64,000 bases of DNA from Chlorokybus atmophyticus (GCA_009103225.1 RHPI01002491.1:68894-132893); one strand, 5' to 3'. Positions 34,531 through 45,205 are shown, counted from the stretch's first letter. Notes: generated from the letters alone by a model not told the origin. Numbers and translations: made by a program.

Positions 34531-35293
34531 CAGGAAACTCCGTTTTTTTAAAAACTACGGAGTGCATCCACAAAGTCCTGCGAGTATTAGGTTGCCAGCT
34601 AACGACTTGACTTGCGTGCCTGCAGCGCGCGAGATGGCTGCGGCCATGCAAGACAATTTAGCATTGGCAAAGGATTGTCTGCGCGCAGCGCAAGACAGGC
34701 AGAAAGATCAAGCTGATAAGCATCGTAGGCAGGCTGACTATGATGTGGGCAATTCGGTGTTTTTGAGCACTAAAAACATATCCATCAAGGGAGTGGGTAC
34801 CCGAAAAGTTTTCCCTCGCTGGATAGGCCCCTTTAAAATAGCTGATCTGGTCGCGTATCGTTTGGAGTTACCACATTCGATACGTATACATAATGTGTTT
34901 CATATGAGTGTCCTGAAACCGTACCGTTCAGACGGTCGGGTTCAACCTCCTCCACCCCCAGTCGCAGTGGACGGCGATAATACTTTCAAGTATGAGGTGG
35001 AAACAATCATGAGTCACCGTAAGCCCCGACGCGGACGCGCGCCGACTTACTTGGTGAAATGGAAAGGGTATGGTGTTGAACACAACACGTGGGAACCCGA
35101 AAGGAATCTTACCAACTGCCAGGAGAATCTTCGGGCGTACTGGAGTGATGTGTTCGCACGCGGACGGTAAAAGGGTGCTGGCAGACATCTTTACCGCTTC
35201 GGCCCTGGTTCTTTTCCCACTCAGGTTTTCAGTGCTCACGGTGGGGCCTTGCTAACCCTTCAATGAGAACATTGAAACCTAAGTGGGGGGGAA

Positions 35294-35943
35294 TGTAACG
35301 GAGTGCTACCGCTATGCGGTTCCCCGCCCCTATTTAATTAAGAATAAGGGTCCCAACGGGATAAATACAGCCATTAAAGTCGTATTAGGGCCTTTATAGG
35401 CCCTAATAAGGTGTTATGTTATTTACCACCGATATCGACTCGAGACACGAGTCTCAAGTCGATATCGGCCGCATGGCGGTGCTGCTAACGCAGCGACCGC
35501 TATAGCCAGGGGATCTTTCGATCCCCTGGCTGCCAGCGGCGGCGGCGGCGACGTGGCTGTGGTTGGTGGTGTTGGGGTAGGGGATTTGAGGGGGCGGTAG
35601 CACCCCCCGCCCCTCTTTACCCATCAGACGCTATAGAAGAAACGTTGTAGCTCGGTGGTTACATCATTGTATGGCGCGTGTCATAGCTTGCTGGAAAGCT
35701 CTTGAAAATAGCTACGTGGTGCAACATAGAGCGCAAAAATCGGTTGAGTGTAAAAGTTGTGGTGACTTCTAGAGTAAACAGGTGCAGAACTGGCGGGTAT
35801 AAATGCCCGCGGTGTGACTTTGTTGTTATCCTTAGAAAGCCTTTTTGGATCAGCCTTGTGTGTATGCTTTGGTAGAGTTTGTGTGCTTGTGCTTGCACCA
35901 ACTCCATGCATGATCGGCAGTGTACGAATCTTAACATTTCGCA
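35294..35943 (+). repeat. 3' LTR of the chromovirus
   Basis: It starts TGTAACGGAGTGC right after the polypurine tract. The first ~335 bp match the 5' LTR. The proposed end CATTTCGCA at 35943 is chosen because it is followed by CTTAC, close to the CTTCC before the 5' LTR. The second half has a TATA-like GGTATAAATGCC at 35797-35808, fitting a U3/R boundary. Because the 5' copy of this half is not visible, the end is moderately certain. Confidence 0.6.
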
Positions 35944-36424
35944 CTTACACCCGTATGGTCAAGCTGCTGAAGGACACCAACTACAAGATCCTCAGCGACG
36001 AAGCTGCCGCCGTGGTGTTTGTCAGCCAACTTGAGCCTCCACTGAACAGAACAGTGGACAACGCTCTCAACAATACCCGACCACAAGGGTATTCGCTGCT
36101 TCAAGCCCTTAAAACAGCCTAGGCAATCCATGACCGCCAGGTGTGGATGAGAGCCGTGCTGGATATGAACTCTGTCCCTCACGTGCTTCTGCCTCTGCTC
36201 CAAACCCCAGCCGACGTGACCGCAAGTCTTATCCCACCAACACACCCCGGTCTCCCGCGAAGTCGGCTCACACTGCACTACCTGCTCCTATCGTCTGCCA
36301 TCGGTGTGGTCGACATGGCCATTATCAGAAGGACTGCACGGAGGAGTACGGGAACCTTGTGTGTGACCACTGCCACATGACCGGACACTTGGAGGCAGTC
36401 TGCTACCCTGCTACCCTGAGTTGA
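35944..36424 (+). pseudogene. right gag fragment with two zinc knuckles, outer element
   Basis: Frame TRMVKLLKDTNYKILSDEA, then VVFVSQLEPPLNRTVDNALN, ends in a stop at 36119-36121. The next frame carries two consecutive CCHC knuckles, CHRCGRHGHYQKDC and CDHCHMTGHLEAVC, both with complete C-x2-C-x4-H-x4-C spacing. Gag proteins use these to bind RNA. It is followed by an AAC microsatellite at ~36457-36480. Confidence 0.7.
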
Positions 36425-36849
36425 GACCCTCAGGCAGTTACGATGGCAGCATCGGTTACAACAACAACAACAACAACAACGGCAACAAGGGCAAGGAGCC
36501 AGCCAACAACGGCTATCGGGGGAAGAACAACCCGCCGAAACTAAAACAGAACCGTCAGATTGGACCTTAAGTAGGCAACACAGCCCCCAAGGCGCCTGGT
36601 GCGGGAAACACGGAGGTGGTTGCCGCCCTCACAGCACGGATGGATGAGGTTCAAGCGATGCTTAAAGGCAGAGAGGATGAATATCGCGCATGCTACACGG
36701 CATGGTGGGCAGCAATGGGAGTGAAGCGTAAGGAAGCCACCCCGCCTACGCGCATACAGCCACCACGGCGAACCCGAGGGGACTCCGGGCCATCCTCTAG
36801 AGGTGGAACAGGTGGTTCTCTCGGCGAACGTGACCGCGTCAGGCAGCGT
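36425..36849. other. degenerate linker of the outer element
   Basis: (AAC)n at 36457-36480 and a frame with DEVQAMLKGREDEYRACY (36616-36855), which is helical and charged and could be the end of gag or a spacer. No protease, RT or RNase H motif is present, so the main pol region appears to be deleted. Confidence 0.45.
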
Positions 36850-38216
36850 TGCTAGAACTACCGCTGGGAGGATGGACTCGTCTTCCGGCGTGTCCACATC
36901 CATGACAAGGAGATCCCGGCCCTGCACCGATGCGAGGGCATCATCGCTGCACTTCACACAGAGTTGGGGCACTTCGGCATCAAGCGCACTATCAGCTTGG
37001 TAAGTGCCCAGTTTGGTGGCATGGCATGCACACCGAGGTTCGCACCTTTGTTGCGAACTGCACGCACTGCGACCTGGTGCGTGCCAGCCTCTACACCCGC
37101 ACTAGCATGCTGCACCCACTCCATATCGCCGGCATGTTCTACCAATGGGGACTGAACATCCTTGGAGATCTAGCACCCTCAGCTCGTGGCAACAAGTACA
37201 TCCTCGTCATGATCAAGCACTTTTCCAAGTGGGTTGAGCTGGTCCCCCTTTCCGACAAAAGCAGCAGAGGAACCGCTCAGGCTTTCCTCGACCATGTGCT
37301 TAGTCGTTTTGGCTCATGCGCTGAAGTCATCACCAATCAGGGAGCGGAGTTCCGCGGCGAGTTCGACACCTTGCTGGATCGCACCTACATTGACCACCGG
37401 CGCATCTCACGTGACCATCCACAGGCGGATGGGCTTGCGGAACGTACTGTCCAGACCATCAAGAAGGCCTTGCGCAAGTACGTCATCGACTACGAGAAGC
37501 GCACCTGGGATGACTGCCTCCCCTGGATAGCCTTAGGCTATCGGCTGTTCAAGCTAGCTTCCTTGCGCATGTACAGCCCGTATCATCTGTTGTTTGGCAG
37601 GGAACCCTTACTCCGCTTCCGCGCACAAAATGCGGTGGAACGCGTGCTGGACAACCTCGACAACCATGTGGCTATGTTGCACGACATGCAACAGCGCGCC
37701 TACCTGTTCGCACACGTTTTCCCCATGGCCATGGGCAATCTCCGCATCGCTCAGCACCGGGATACATTGCGCTATGAACGCCTCCGCAGTGGGTTCTACA
37801 GTCAACGCAGTTGCCGCTTCAAAGCGGGCAACTATGTCTACCGCATGAACCAAACCAAGGACACCCTTGACATCGGTGTCAAGCGTATCGTCTACAAGGT
37901 CTTAAAGGTACTCCCCTCCGGAGTGCTAGAGTCACTCGGCAACAACGGCGAGCGCCTCAAGGACAGCATGGAGAACTGTGCTCCATGTCACATGCCACAC
38001 GTTGCAGGCTTCGACATCATTCAGCACCCTCGACCCAGTCGCAGCAAGCGTTGCGAGAAGTTCGGCAGTGCCGACGACGACGGACTCATGATGTTGTGCG
38101 ACGGCTGCAACAACGGTATGCACTGCTACTGCCTCGACCTGACAAAGGACATTGTGCCTCTGGAGGCATATTGGTGTGAGGACTGCCATGTCCGTGGTCC
38201 TCCTCATTCCCGATGA
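36850..38216 (+). pseudogene. integrase fused to a C-terminal PHD finger
   Basis: The zinc-binding N-domain is visible as LHTELGHFGIKRT (two His) and NCTHC (two Cys), but a 1-nt frameshift near 37010 separates them. The core in the 36930-38216 frame has NILGDLAPSARGNKYIL (first Asp), EVITNQGAEFRGEF, where the expected second catalytic Asp is Asn, and QADGLAERTVQTIKKAL (Glu). A C-terminal module follows (FKAGNYVYRMNQTKDTLDIG). The end is a PHD finger: GLMMLCDGCNNGMHCYCLDL and AYWCEDC match the family, but the second zinc Cys is Phe (CEKFG). The copy is therefore inactive in both domains. PHD fingers read histone H3 tails, so in intact relatives this should guide integration. Confidence 0.85.
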
Positions 38217-39115
38217 AGATTGCTCACTGGAGTAGGGACTTCTCCACTTCACCGGGGGGGTGGCTTGTTGACTTGCTCTTATGAGCATTATCGGCCACGC
38301 ATTTTCATCACTCAGGGCGCACAGCACAACATTGTACCACATGTCGTCAACCTCACATGTGTTTCCCCCACAAGTAGGTACAGGCAAGGGGGTATTCTTT
38401 GACTTCCATACTGTACAGCTACACGACCAACAGTCCACAAGGCTGGCCTCATCCCCATCATGGCAATACGGTTGGGAGCGACCTGGAGACGCACATGTCC
38501 CTGCCAGGCCCGACACTACAGCTAGGGGTCTCCGCTAGCGTTAATGTTGAGGCGGGGAGAGCCAGTGACATGTACATAGCGGCAAGACAGTTTGCATTGC
38601 AGTAATTAAGCCAATCCTGCATGCAATACACAATGTGAATGCATAGCATAATGCAGCTAGCACACAAGTGGCAATGCACCACTCCCCTCTCAATGCAGTG
38701 CACATCTTGATATCCATTTAAAACATGCATACGCACATACAAGCACACACAATCATCAATCTCAGTGGGGGAATGTACATTATAAGCTGGCTATGTATAG
38801 GGTGACAGAGGCTAGGGCACCACAGCTCAGGGGCCACAGTCACAGCTGCCTAGCACATCTTTGTGCTAGGCAGCTGTAATTGTGGCCGTTGTGCTGTCAT
38901 TGTGTGCAAACTATTGTCATGCCATTAACACTCATTGCCATGTGCACTCGACATACATGTAAGGTCACAATTGCAAGCAGCCAGTTAAGAGATATTACAC
39001 TCATGCAGGTATGCGCATACGTGTAGAGGAGAAGCTGCTCTATACAACCGGCAGCCTGAAAACACAAGCAGCTTTGCACTATGTACAGTCGAGGGCTACT
39101 CTACACAAAAGATGG
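38217..39115. other. 3' flank and putative 3' LTR of the outer element
   Basis: After the integrase stop the DNA is non-coding. A polypurine tract AGTGGGGGAA ends at 38773, and TGTACATTATAAGC at 38774 is the likely LTR start. A strong hairpin lies inside (38829-38882). The LTR end was not determined. Confidence 0.45.
38827..38886. repeat. long imperfect hairpin
   Basis: CAGCTGCCTAGCACA pairs with TGTGCTAGGCAGCTG around a short loop (about 38843-38876), extended outward by GGCCACAG/TTGTGGCC. The total stem is about 25 bp with one bulge region. It probably belongs to the putative LTR. Confidence 0.8.
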
Positions 39116-39924
39116 CATGTCGCACGATCACGGGGGACAAACATCCGTTGACAATGTTGTTTCCAAATTCACAAATGAATACCATGTTACAAACATGCAT
39201 GTAAGAACTCGTTGGATTGCAGCATCATCTACTCGTATGATTTTTAAAATTAACTAGCTTCTAATGGGCTACTAGCGCGCGGATAGCGCGCGGCAGCTGA
39301 TCCCTCAGATCATGCGATCGAAACCCGCGTTTTTTGTGTTTGGTAGGTTTTTTTCTCGAAGGTGTTTAATAGGTTTTTATCTCGAAAGCGCGCAAAATGC
39401 AGGGGGTGGGAGCGCTATACTGCATGCTGAGCTTGCAGCTGGCAAATGTTCCCAACACATCAAGTGCAAGACGTCGAATGATGCAACATTCAAATGACAA
39501 AAATTACTGTATACGTAAAGGGATATATGCGCATGTAATCATCACAACACCTTCGACAAATGTATCATGCTATGCTATGAATAAGCGTAGCTGTAATTGA
39601 AAATGTGAAATTGTGCGCATTGGCGGAATGTTTACCAATGATAAATACTACATTTTATAGAAGGCCATTCAAATATGCACGCCGTAAACAACAGGCTTTA
39701 TGTGGCAAAGATTTGACAAGAGCAAATGCACCATCTGAATTGCAAGAGACATCGTGCAATCGTGCCGGAGTATTTGGTGGAGTATTGATACCAACTTGCC
39801 CCTCGAGATGGCACACACTTGATAACAAGATAATAGCAGTATTAGTTGTTGTCAAATTGCAGAGATAAGAGCATTTCACAAGCAACATCTGTCCACGGTT
39901 TGTCCCCCATGATCGTGCGACATG
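39116..39924. mobile_element. 809-bp element with terminal inverted repeats
   Basis: The left end CATGTCGCACGATCAC followed by GGGGGACAAAC (39116-39142) is mirrored at the right end (GTTTGTCCCCC then ATGATCGTGCGACATG, 39898-39924) with one mismatch over 27 bp. Weaker similarity continues inward (CCGTTGACAATGTTG against CAACATCTGTCCACGG). No coding potential is evident inside. No clear target duplication was found. It is probably a non-autonomous DNA transposon. Confidence 0.7.
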
Positions 39925-40570
39925 TCAGATGTGAAGTGGGCTCTATACAGCAGAGCGCCAGTGCAAAGCTGAAAGTCTCCTGGCTTTTCCGAGCATAAGG
40001 GAATTTGAAGCGCAACGCCGTATGCACTTAACCTCATCGCAATATTGGCAGAAGTCGCTCGGGTTGCAGAGAGCGACAGCCCCATGCACACTCTGCTAGG
40101 ATTGGACATTCAAAGAAGGCTGTGCAACGCGCATGGCACCATCGCTGCTTTGCACCACCCATCCAGACCACAGGGTGTTTTAAGGGAATCTTCCACATAG
40201 GCCTACATGCACCCAAGCTGTAATGCATCGGTAATGAGCGGCCATGTCGACAAAGAGGAGTCCAAGACTTTTTACCACTGCACTTCCAACCTATCCGCTC
40301 CATGCGCGCGCATCCCTTCCCATTTGCAATGCGAATATGCATACAAGGCCACATTAAACACACCATCAGGAAGCCCATACAGATATACATGTATGATCGA
40401 GTGAGGGGTTCTGCCACTCTACCGCACGCATTTCATACAAAAGCTAGCCAAACCAAAGAAAGTAGGCCACAGCGCCAGTGCATGACGGAGCGATGCTGAG
40501 CGGAACAATGGCGTTTAAAGCGTGTATGCTCACACAACCAACACCGATGAATCCAACAAGGCTTGCCAAT

Positions 40571-40610
40571 CGACAGTCCTCGACTGCCGGCTGACAGTCG
40601 AGGACTGTCG
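40571..40610. repeat. GACAGTC-family foldback repeat, copy 1
   Basis: Perfect 16-bp arms CGACAGTCCTCGACTG and CAGTCGAGGACTGTCG with an 8-nt spacer. The flank to the right (GGTTTACAAG...ACATACATGTGCAGAGCACA) resembles the flanks of the copies near 45.7 kb and 45.95 kb. Confidence 0.9.
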
Positions 40611-41884
40611 GTTTACAAGCTGTGAAACATACATGTGCAGAGCACATCTGCGTGCACGCGTACTCACACACCCGCATGTTGTCTCAGCAGGTATTGACTA
40701 CAACTTGCATGACAACAATCTCAAACAACCGGTGCACTGGAAAGTGCTCATGAAGCTTGGTGTACATATTGGAAAGGTAGCATGGATCATGACGTGTGAT
40801 TGACATTGCATATCAAGCGCACGTGTTGTTGTTGTTGCTGCTGTAGCTACAGCTGTGGTTCCAAACAGCTAAACTCTGAGTGGATTTGGTAGCTTGCAAG
40901 CTCAATTGCCTTCTTCTTTCCCCACAAGGAGGAAGCGTGGCTCAGGGTGCCACTACACCACACGGTGCAGATCAGGTCGGCTGCAATTGCAGCTGAGGTT
41001 GGCATGCCTACAGTTCAAGCTCTCAGAAGTGATGCTTCGGCTTCCGGGAGACGCAAGCATAGACATCCTGAGAGAGACACCAAGGCACGGTCATGACTTG
41101 CTGGGGGATGGGGCGGCTGTTGCAGAGTGGAGCAGCACCCTCCGCTGCTTGAACTAGCGAATAGCGGTTGTAAGCACATGCCTGTGCATGACCGCCTCAC
41201 CTCAGCGCGTGGGACACGCACTGAAGCATGGCAGGTGTGTCATCGCCAACTATTTGCGGGCTATTGGTGTGGAGTGTGGCATCACCAGCTTTTTGCTTCA
41301 CACCTTCTCTCTCACTAAGCTTTCACAGCAAATTGCGTTTGTTTGTACTGGTGGTCACTAGTACACAGCTTGTTGAAGTAAGCCTGCACCATGATCTATG
41401 TAGCAGCAGCAAAGCTGATTATTCGTTTCTCATGCTTTGGGGATGGGCGTGCACGCACGTGCATGTGCACACGTATTATGCATACCCACACACTGACTGC
41501 ACCCTTCTCCTCCACTAGCAGGCCCTTGTCGCACAAAGCATTTGACAGCCCTCAGTTGGACAGTCCCGGACTGTCCAGGGCCCCTTTCTGTCTCAAGAGC
41601 TGTTTTAATCTCATGCGCGCGCGCTTTGACTCTCGCTTCCCACTCTCTCGTCCTCCCCGCCCCCTTCCCCCCCTTCCCCCTTCTCGCCCAGTAGTCCCCC
41701 CCAGCCCCTTCCCACATCTCCTCAACCTCCAACATTACGGCAGCCCTTCTCTCGACAGCGCTTTTCTCGCAAAGGGCTGTCTTCCGACAGCCTCGACTGT
41801 CGACCTTATTGAGTGGGTGGGTGTCTTGCAACAGTCGTTTTTGGGCGTGTCCTGCGTAGATATGCACATGTTTGTCAGCAGTTT

Positions 41885-42250
41885 TAAGCTTGCATTTCAA
41901 CACGCGTGCGTGTGCATGCTTGCGTACACGTGCGTGCGTGCTACACGTGTGCGCATGCGCGCACGCGCACACATGCAGCACTTGTTTGCTGCTCGTGTGC
42001 ATTGCAACTCAACTCTCATGTCAGTTGCCTTTGTTCACAGGACGGCAAGCTTGCCGGCTCAAGTTGGTCGGCTGCCTACAGAAGGCCTTGGACCTCAAGC
42101 CCTTCCCGACAGCCCTTGACTGCTGGGAGGCCAGTCCTAGACTATTTGAATTGATAGTCGAGGGCTGTCCAATAGCCCTCCAAACACCAACAATCATGAT
42201 CCCCCATCAATCAGCAGGTGCGCGCAAGGCCTGTTTGCATGCATTCGCCC
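41885..42250 (+). repeat. duplicated module, copy A
   Basis: It shares with 47150-47430 a left part (TTTCAACACGCGTGCGTG, then GCATTGCAAC...TCAACTCT and a TTCACAGGAC junction) and a right part (AACAATCA...TCAGCA then GGTGCG, GCAAGGCCTGT). The inner segment (42041-42216) looks like an exon between an acceptor and a donor and contains GACAGCCCTTGACTG facing CAGTC-type words. No protein family is recognised. Confidence 0.65.
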
Positions 42251-42785
42251 TGTGTCTTGCATGCATGGTTGCATACTCAGGCGCCCAAGCAAATTTGCTT
42301 TGTTTACACATAAACATTGCCACATGTATCACAAGCATGCACGAGTGCGCGCGCACATGTGGACACACGCATGCACACGCACACAGATCATCAGTTATAT
42401 TTGCCCTTACCCAGCAGCTGCGCACGCAGACCCCCCACATTCTCAACTTATTCAACTGGTGACAACTGCGCGTTGGGCCTGCAGGTTTAGAGGTCGTTGC
42501 TGCGGGCTCGCAACGCCGTGCCCGCAGCATGGCGTGAGGCTCAATTGGAGCTCGCAGCGGCAATTAAGGTGAGGTGGGGGTGGGCATGTGCCACAAGACG
42601 TTGAACGCAAGTTGGTTGGCCGCTTGCAGCTGGCTGCCTTGGACCTCTGGCCCTGCCGACAGGCCTCAACTACTAGTTTTCAGCGGTTGAGGGCTGTCGG
42701 AATATATAACAAGGTGCGTGCAAAGGTTTGTCTACCCTCTCTGCCCTCTCTGCCTTACATGCATGCACAGGCGCATAAACAAGTG

Positions 42786-42786
<1 letters not shown>

Positions 42787-42816
<30 letters not shown>
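42787..42816. repeat. (CA)n microsatellite
   Basis: An uninterrupted CA run of about 30 bp; further CA/GCGCAC-rich tracts lie nearby. Confidence 0.95.
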
Positions 42817-42817
<1 letters not shown>

Positions 42818-43787
42818 CTGGCGCGCACATACTGACACATACACCCACACGCACATGCTGCACAGTAACATGTGCATATGCGCACATGACCTGCAAGTTG
42901 CTCTGCACTCTGGGTCAACGATGAGCTTCAAGTTTAGGGTGTGTTAGCTTTAGTTAGTTAGTAGCCTACTTGCTAACTTCAGTAATGCAAACATGCTTGT
43001 CTTGAACGTGCATTGTCGGATCAATGCAGTGCGGCTTGCATGCATGGTGTTTGTGTCAAAATGGAGACCAAGTCTGGTCTCCATGACCCCGCGCATGCGT
43101 GGACCAGCCTTTATTATTGTTTGACGAGTGCAAAGGACCATGCACGGTCCATGCAATCTTACAAGCGTGAACCAGCCTTGATGTAAACTCACATTCATAG
43201 TTGCAGTCGGAGAGCCAATGCCACTTCCTTGCAGCCTGGGAATCGTGGTATGTCGCCCGCATCATCGCGAAGTTGACGCGTGCTGTTTGATTTTGGAGTA
43301 TGGTAGTCGACGTTGATTGCGATTTTGTCGATGACAGTGTGTTTGTGTTGTCATCGCTCGTGATCGTTGACAAGTGTGACAAGTCGATGTAAGTGTATCG
43401 CGCAGTCGACGTTTAGTGACGGTAGTTTGCGTTAGTTTTGGACAGTCGCTGCTGCCAGTTGTTTCGGCTATGTGTTTCGAATTTCGTTTCTGGAGGGCGG
43501 CAACACGTCAATTCACGTAAACACTCGTCACAATGCGTCATCAAACGCTGACACAAAACTTTTCAAAGCCATCAACACCGTCACTGTCAACGTCACAGCC
43601 TGCCGACTGACGACGCTGACAGCGACCCCAGAACGCCGACATGAAAACCGCCTCTCACGACCATCGACGCCGACAGCCATTGAGTCACCGTCGGCTAGCG
43701 TCGATGTGGCGCTACTCCCAGGCTGCAAGGATACCAGGGCAAGTTGCGTTGACTCTCCGACTGGTTGGGCCCATGCATGGTCCACAC

Positions 43788-44535
43788 GATCATCGTGTGG
43801 ACCATGCATGATCGTACTTCACATGACATGATGTCATGTAAAGTACGCACCAGCCATGGTGCCTACCAAAGAACAATGGTACCATTCACGTGAAATTCGG
43901 ACCATGCATGGTCCGACTGTCAATTCAAACAGACCGTGCATGGTCTGACGATTTCAGTTTGCAGGGGTAAATCCCGGTCCGAGGGTATGAACCATTCATG
44001 GTCTTGTGACGTCAAGCGGTGTGATGCAGATGCCATGGGCTTATTACTACTTTTGTAACCTTTGTTGGGTTGGAATGATCGGACAAATTGCTTAAAGTGC
44101 ATTGAGCCGGCGAGAAGTATGAGAGTCAACCAGCATGTGCTCGAGCATGAGCTTTGTTGGCTACTTGTACTTCTTCTTACTCACACGGCTTGACGTTCAA
44201 GGACCATGCATGGTCCTTCCACGGACCCCGCGGGCCATACATGGTCCGCGGGGTCGAGGACCACGAGTGCCTGGTCCCCTGGGGACGGACCGTCCATGGT
44301 TCTTCCGATACCTGGCGCGCAAACACGCACCATGCATGGTTCGCGGCCGGACCAGCTACGATACTGGTCCAATTTTTGGTGGATGTCCGGACCATGCATG
44401 GTCCGCGCGGCCGGACTAGGTGTACGGACCATGCATGGTCCGCGCTCTTACATGGACGGACCGTGCATGGCGCGCTCTTAGGGTCCCTCGTTTCGACTTG
44501 GTGCAGCTGTTCAAACCCTGATGTACGAACCCTGT
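43788..44535. repeat. palindrome array, block 1
   Basis: About a dozen copies of the 16-bp palindrome GGACCATGCATGGTCC and its variants, spaced irregularly by 20-90 bp. Exact copies start at 43899, 44201, 44389 and 44426. Variants include GGGCCATACATGGTCC (44232) and GACCGTGCATGGTCTG (about 43931). Related shorter forms lie upstream near 43070-43160. The array is cut at its right end by the MITE at 44544. Confidence 0.9.
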
Positions 44536-44543
44536 ACATGGTA

Positions 44544-44968
44544 CAGTCTAACCTCGTTAAGTGCATATTCGATTAGTGCATATCCGCGTTTAGTGCATAA
44601 ATTCGGCCATCACCGACGTCTTCAGGGGGAAGACCTGTGCGTTAAGAGCATATGCATTTATTGATAAGTGCATACTATGAGACGCCTAACCTTTAGTGTG
44701 TCTATGCACTTATCAAGGTAGATTACGCTTGAGTTACAGGTAAATTACGATTACAGTGTATTGAAGTTACGGTCGTACACGTTACAACGTAGCTCAGGAC
44801 TAGGTTTACTCAATAAGTGCATAGGTTATGCATTTATGCAAAGCTTACGTGCATTATATATGCATTTAAAACGGGTGCATAATTTATGCACTTAACGAGG
44901 ATACATAAAGGCGATAAGTGCATACATATGCCCGTTTCTGATGGTATGCACTTATTGAGGTTAGACTG
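44544..44968. mobile_element. pogo/Tigger-like MITE, 425 bp
   Basis: Terminal inverted repeats CAGTCTAACCTCGTTAAGTG (left) and CACTTATTGAGGTTAGACTG (right), with two mismatches over about 24 bp, flanked by TA on both sides (44542-44543 and 44969-44970). CAGT ends and a TA target fit the pogo branch of Tc1/mariner. There is no transposase. The inside is filled with about ten copies of AAGTGCATA or its complement TATGCACTT. Confidence 0.85.
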
Positions 44969-45027
44969 TATGGGCTCGTACGTAATGTGCACTGTACGGG
45001 TGCAAATGTGTCATACCCTAACGTATG

Positions 45028-45075
45028 AACCAAGCATGGTCCCGTATTGGTTACGGGACCATGCATGGTTCGTAC
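45028..45075. repeat. palindrome array, fragment beyond the MITE
   Basis: GAACCAAGCATGGTCCCG followed by CGGGACCATGCATGGTTCG. These are variants of the same palindrome family and probably the continuation of block 1, displaced by the MITE insertion. Confidence 0.8.
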
Positions 45076-45205
45076 ATAGAACGAGTGCATGCTGACACAA
45101 GGTCAGCCCAAACCGTACACGTCAGTGTTGATTTCATCTGCGAGTTTGACAGCTGGCAGTGCCAAAGCACTGCAGGACTGTCGTTGTGGCGGCGTATAGC
45201 GCTGG

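Larger units (their letters stand above)
32214..35170 (+). pseudogene. integrase with GPY module and chromodomain, interrupted
   Basis: The HHCC zinc-binding region is near 32330-32450 (AGHFDSRK; CDKCQC) with an in-frame stop. The catalytic core shows MDPIIELPETALGHTAVAVF (first Asp), SDRDLRFVAHF (second Asp) and PQTDGQTERANQVIEE (Glu). The core stops at INNVANFT near 32940 and resumes NYGVHPQSPA near 34550 after a non-coding insertion. The C-terminus has FPRWIGPFKIADLVAYRLEL with HNVFHMSVLKPY, then a chromodomain (~34985-35130) with YEVE, YLVKWKGYG and TWEPERNL, keeping all three aromatic-cage positions. The stop is at 35168-35170. Chromodomains of such elements bind methylated histone H3 and steer insertion into heterochromatin. 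Confidence 0.85.
26594..35943 (+). mobile_element. Ty3/gypsy chromovirus with C-terminal chromodomain (nested, degenerate)
   Basis: LTR-like sequence starts TGTAACGGAGTGC at 26594 and again at 35294. Between them, in order, are gag with zinc knuckle, aspartic protease, reverse transcriptase, RNase H, integrase and chromodomain, the Ty3/gypsy order. A polypurine tract AAGTGGGGGGGAA directly precedes the right LTR. A likely target-site duplication flanks the whole: CTTCC at 26589-26593 and CTTAC at 35944-35948. Frameshifts and stops are frequent, and three secondary insertions or rearrangements interrupt it, so it is not autonomous. I see no clear tRNA primer-binding site; the 5' LTR end is obscured by an assembly gap. 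Confidence 0.85.
25441..38773 (+). mobile_element. Outer retroelement with PHD-finger integrase (decayed, interrupted)
   Basis: Gag-like coding fragments at 25441-26593 appear to continue at 35944-36424, with the chromodomain element inserted between. If the 9.35-kb insert is removed, one frame runs across the junction: ...SLETS on the left meets TRMVKLLKDTNYK on the right. Two CCHC zinc knuckles follow (36298-36415), then an integrase ending in a PHD finger (stop at 38216). No protease, reverse transcriptase or RNase H is visible between 36425 and 36850, so the copy is internally deleted. The 3' LTR probably starts at 38774, right after an AGTGGGGGAA polypurine tract. I could not find the matching 5' LTR. 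Class is LTR retrotransposon, probably Ty3/gypsy from the integrase type. Confidence 0.65.

Noticed and set aside
39275-39336. tRNA-like sequence ending in a T-run (GATCGAAACCCGCGTTTTTT)
   Set aside because: Box B-like TCGAAAC and a Pol III-type T-run are present, but stems do not pair into a cloverleaf; at best a decayed SINE-like fragment inside the TIR element.
44154-44576. Open frames on both strands rich in DHAWS and MHGP words
   Set aside because: They are translations of the repeated GGACCATGCATGGTCC palindrome, not proteins.
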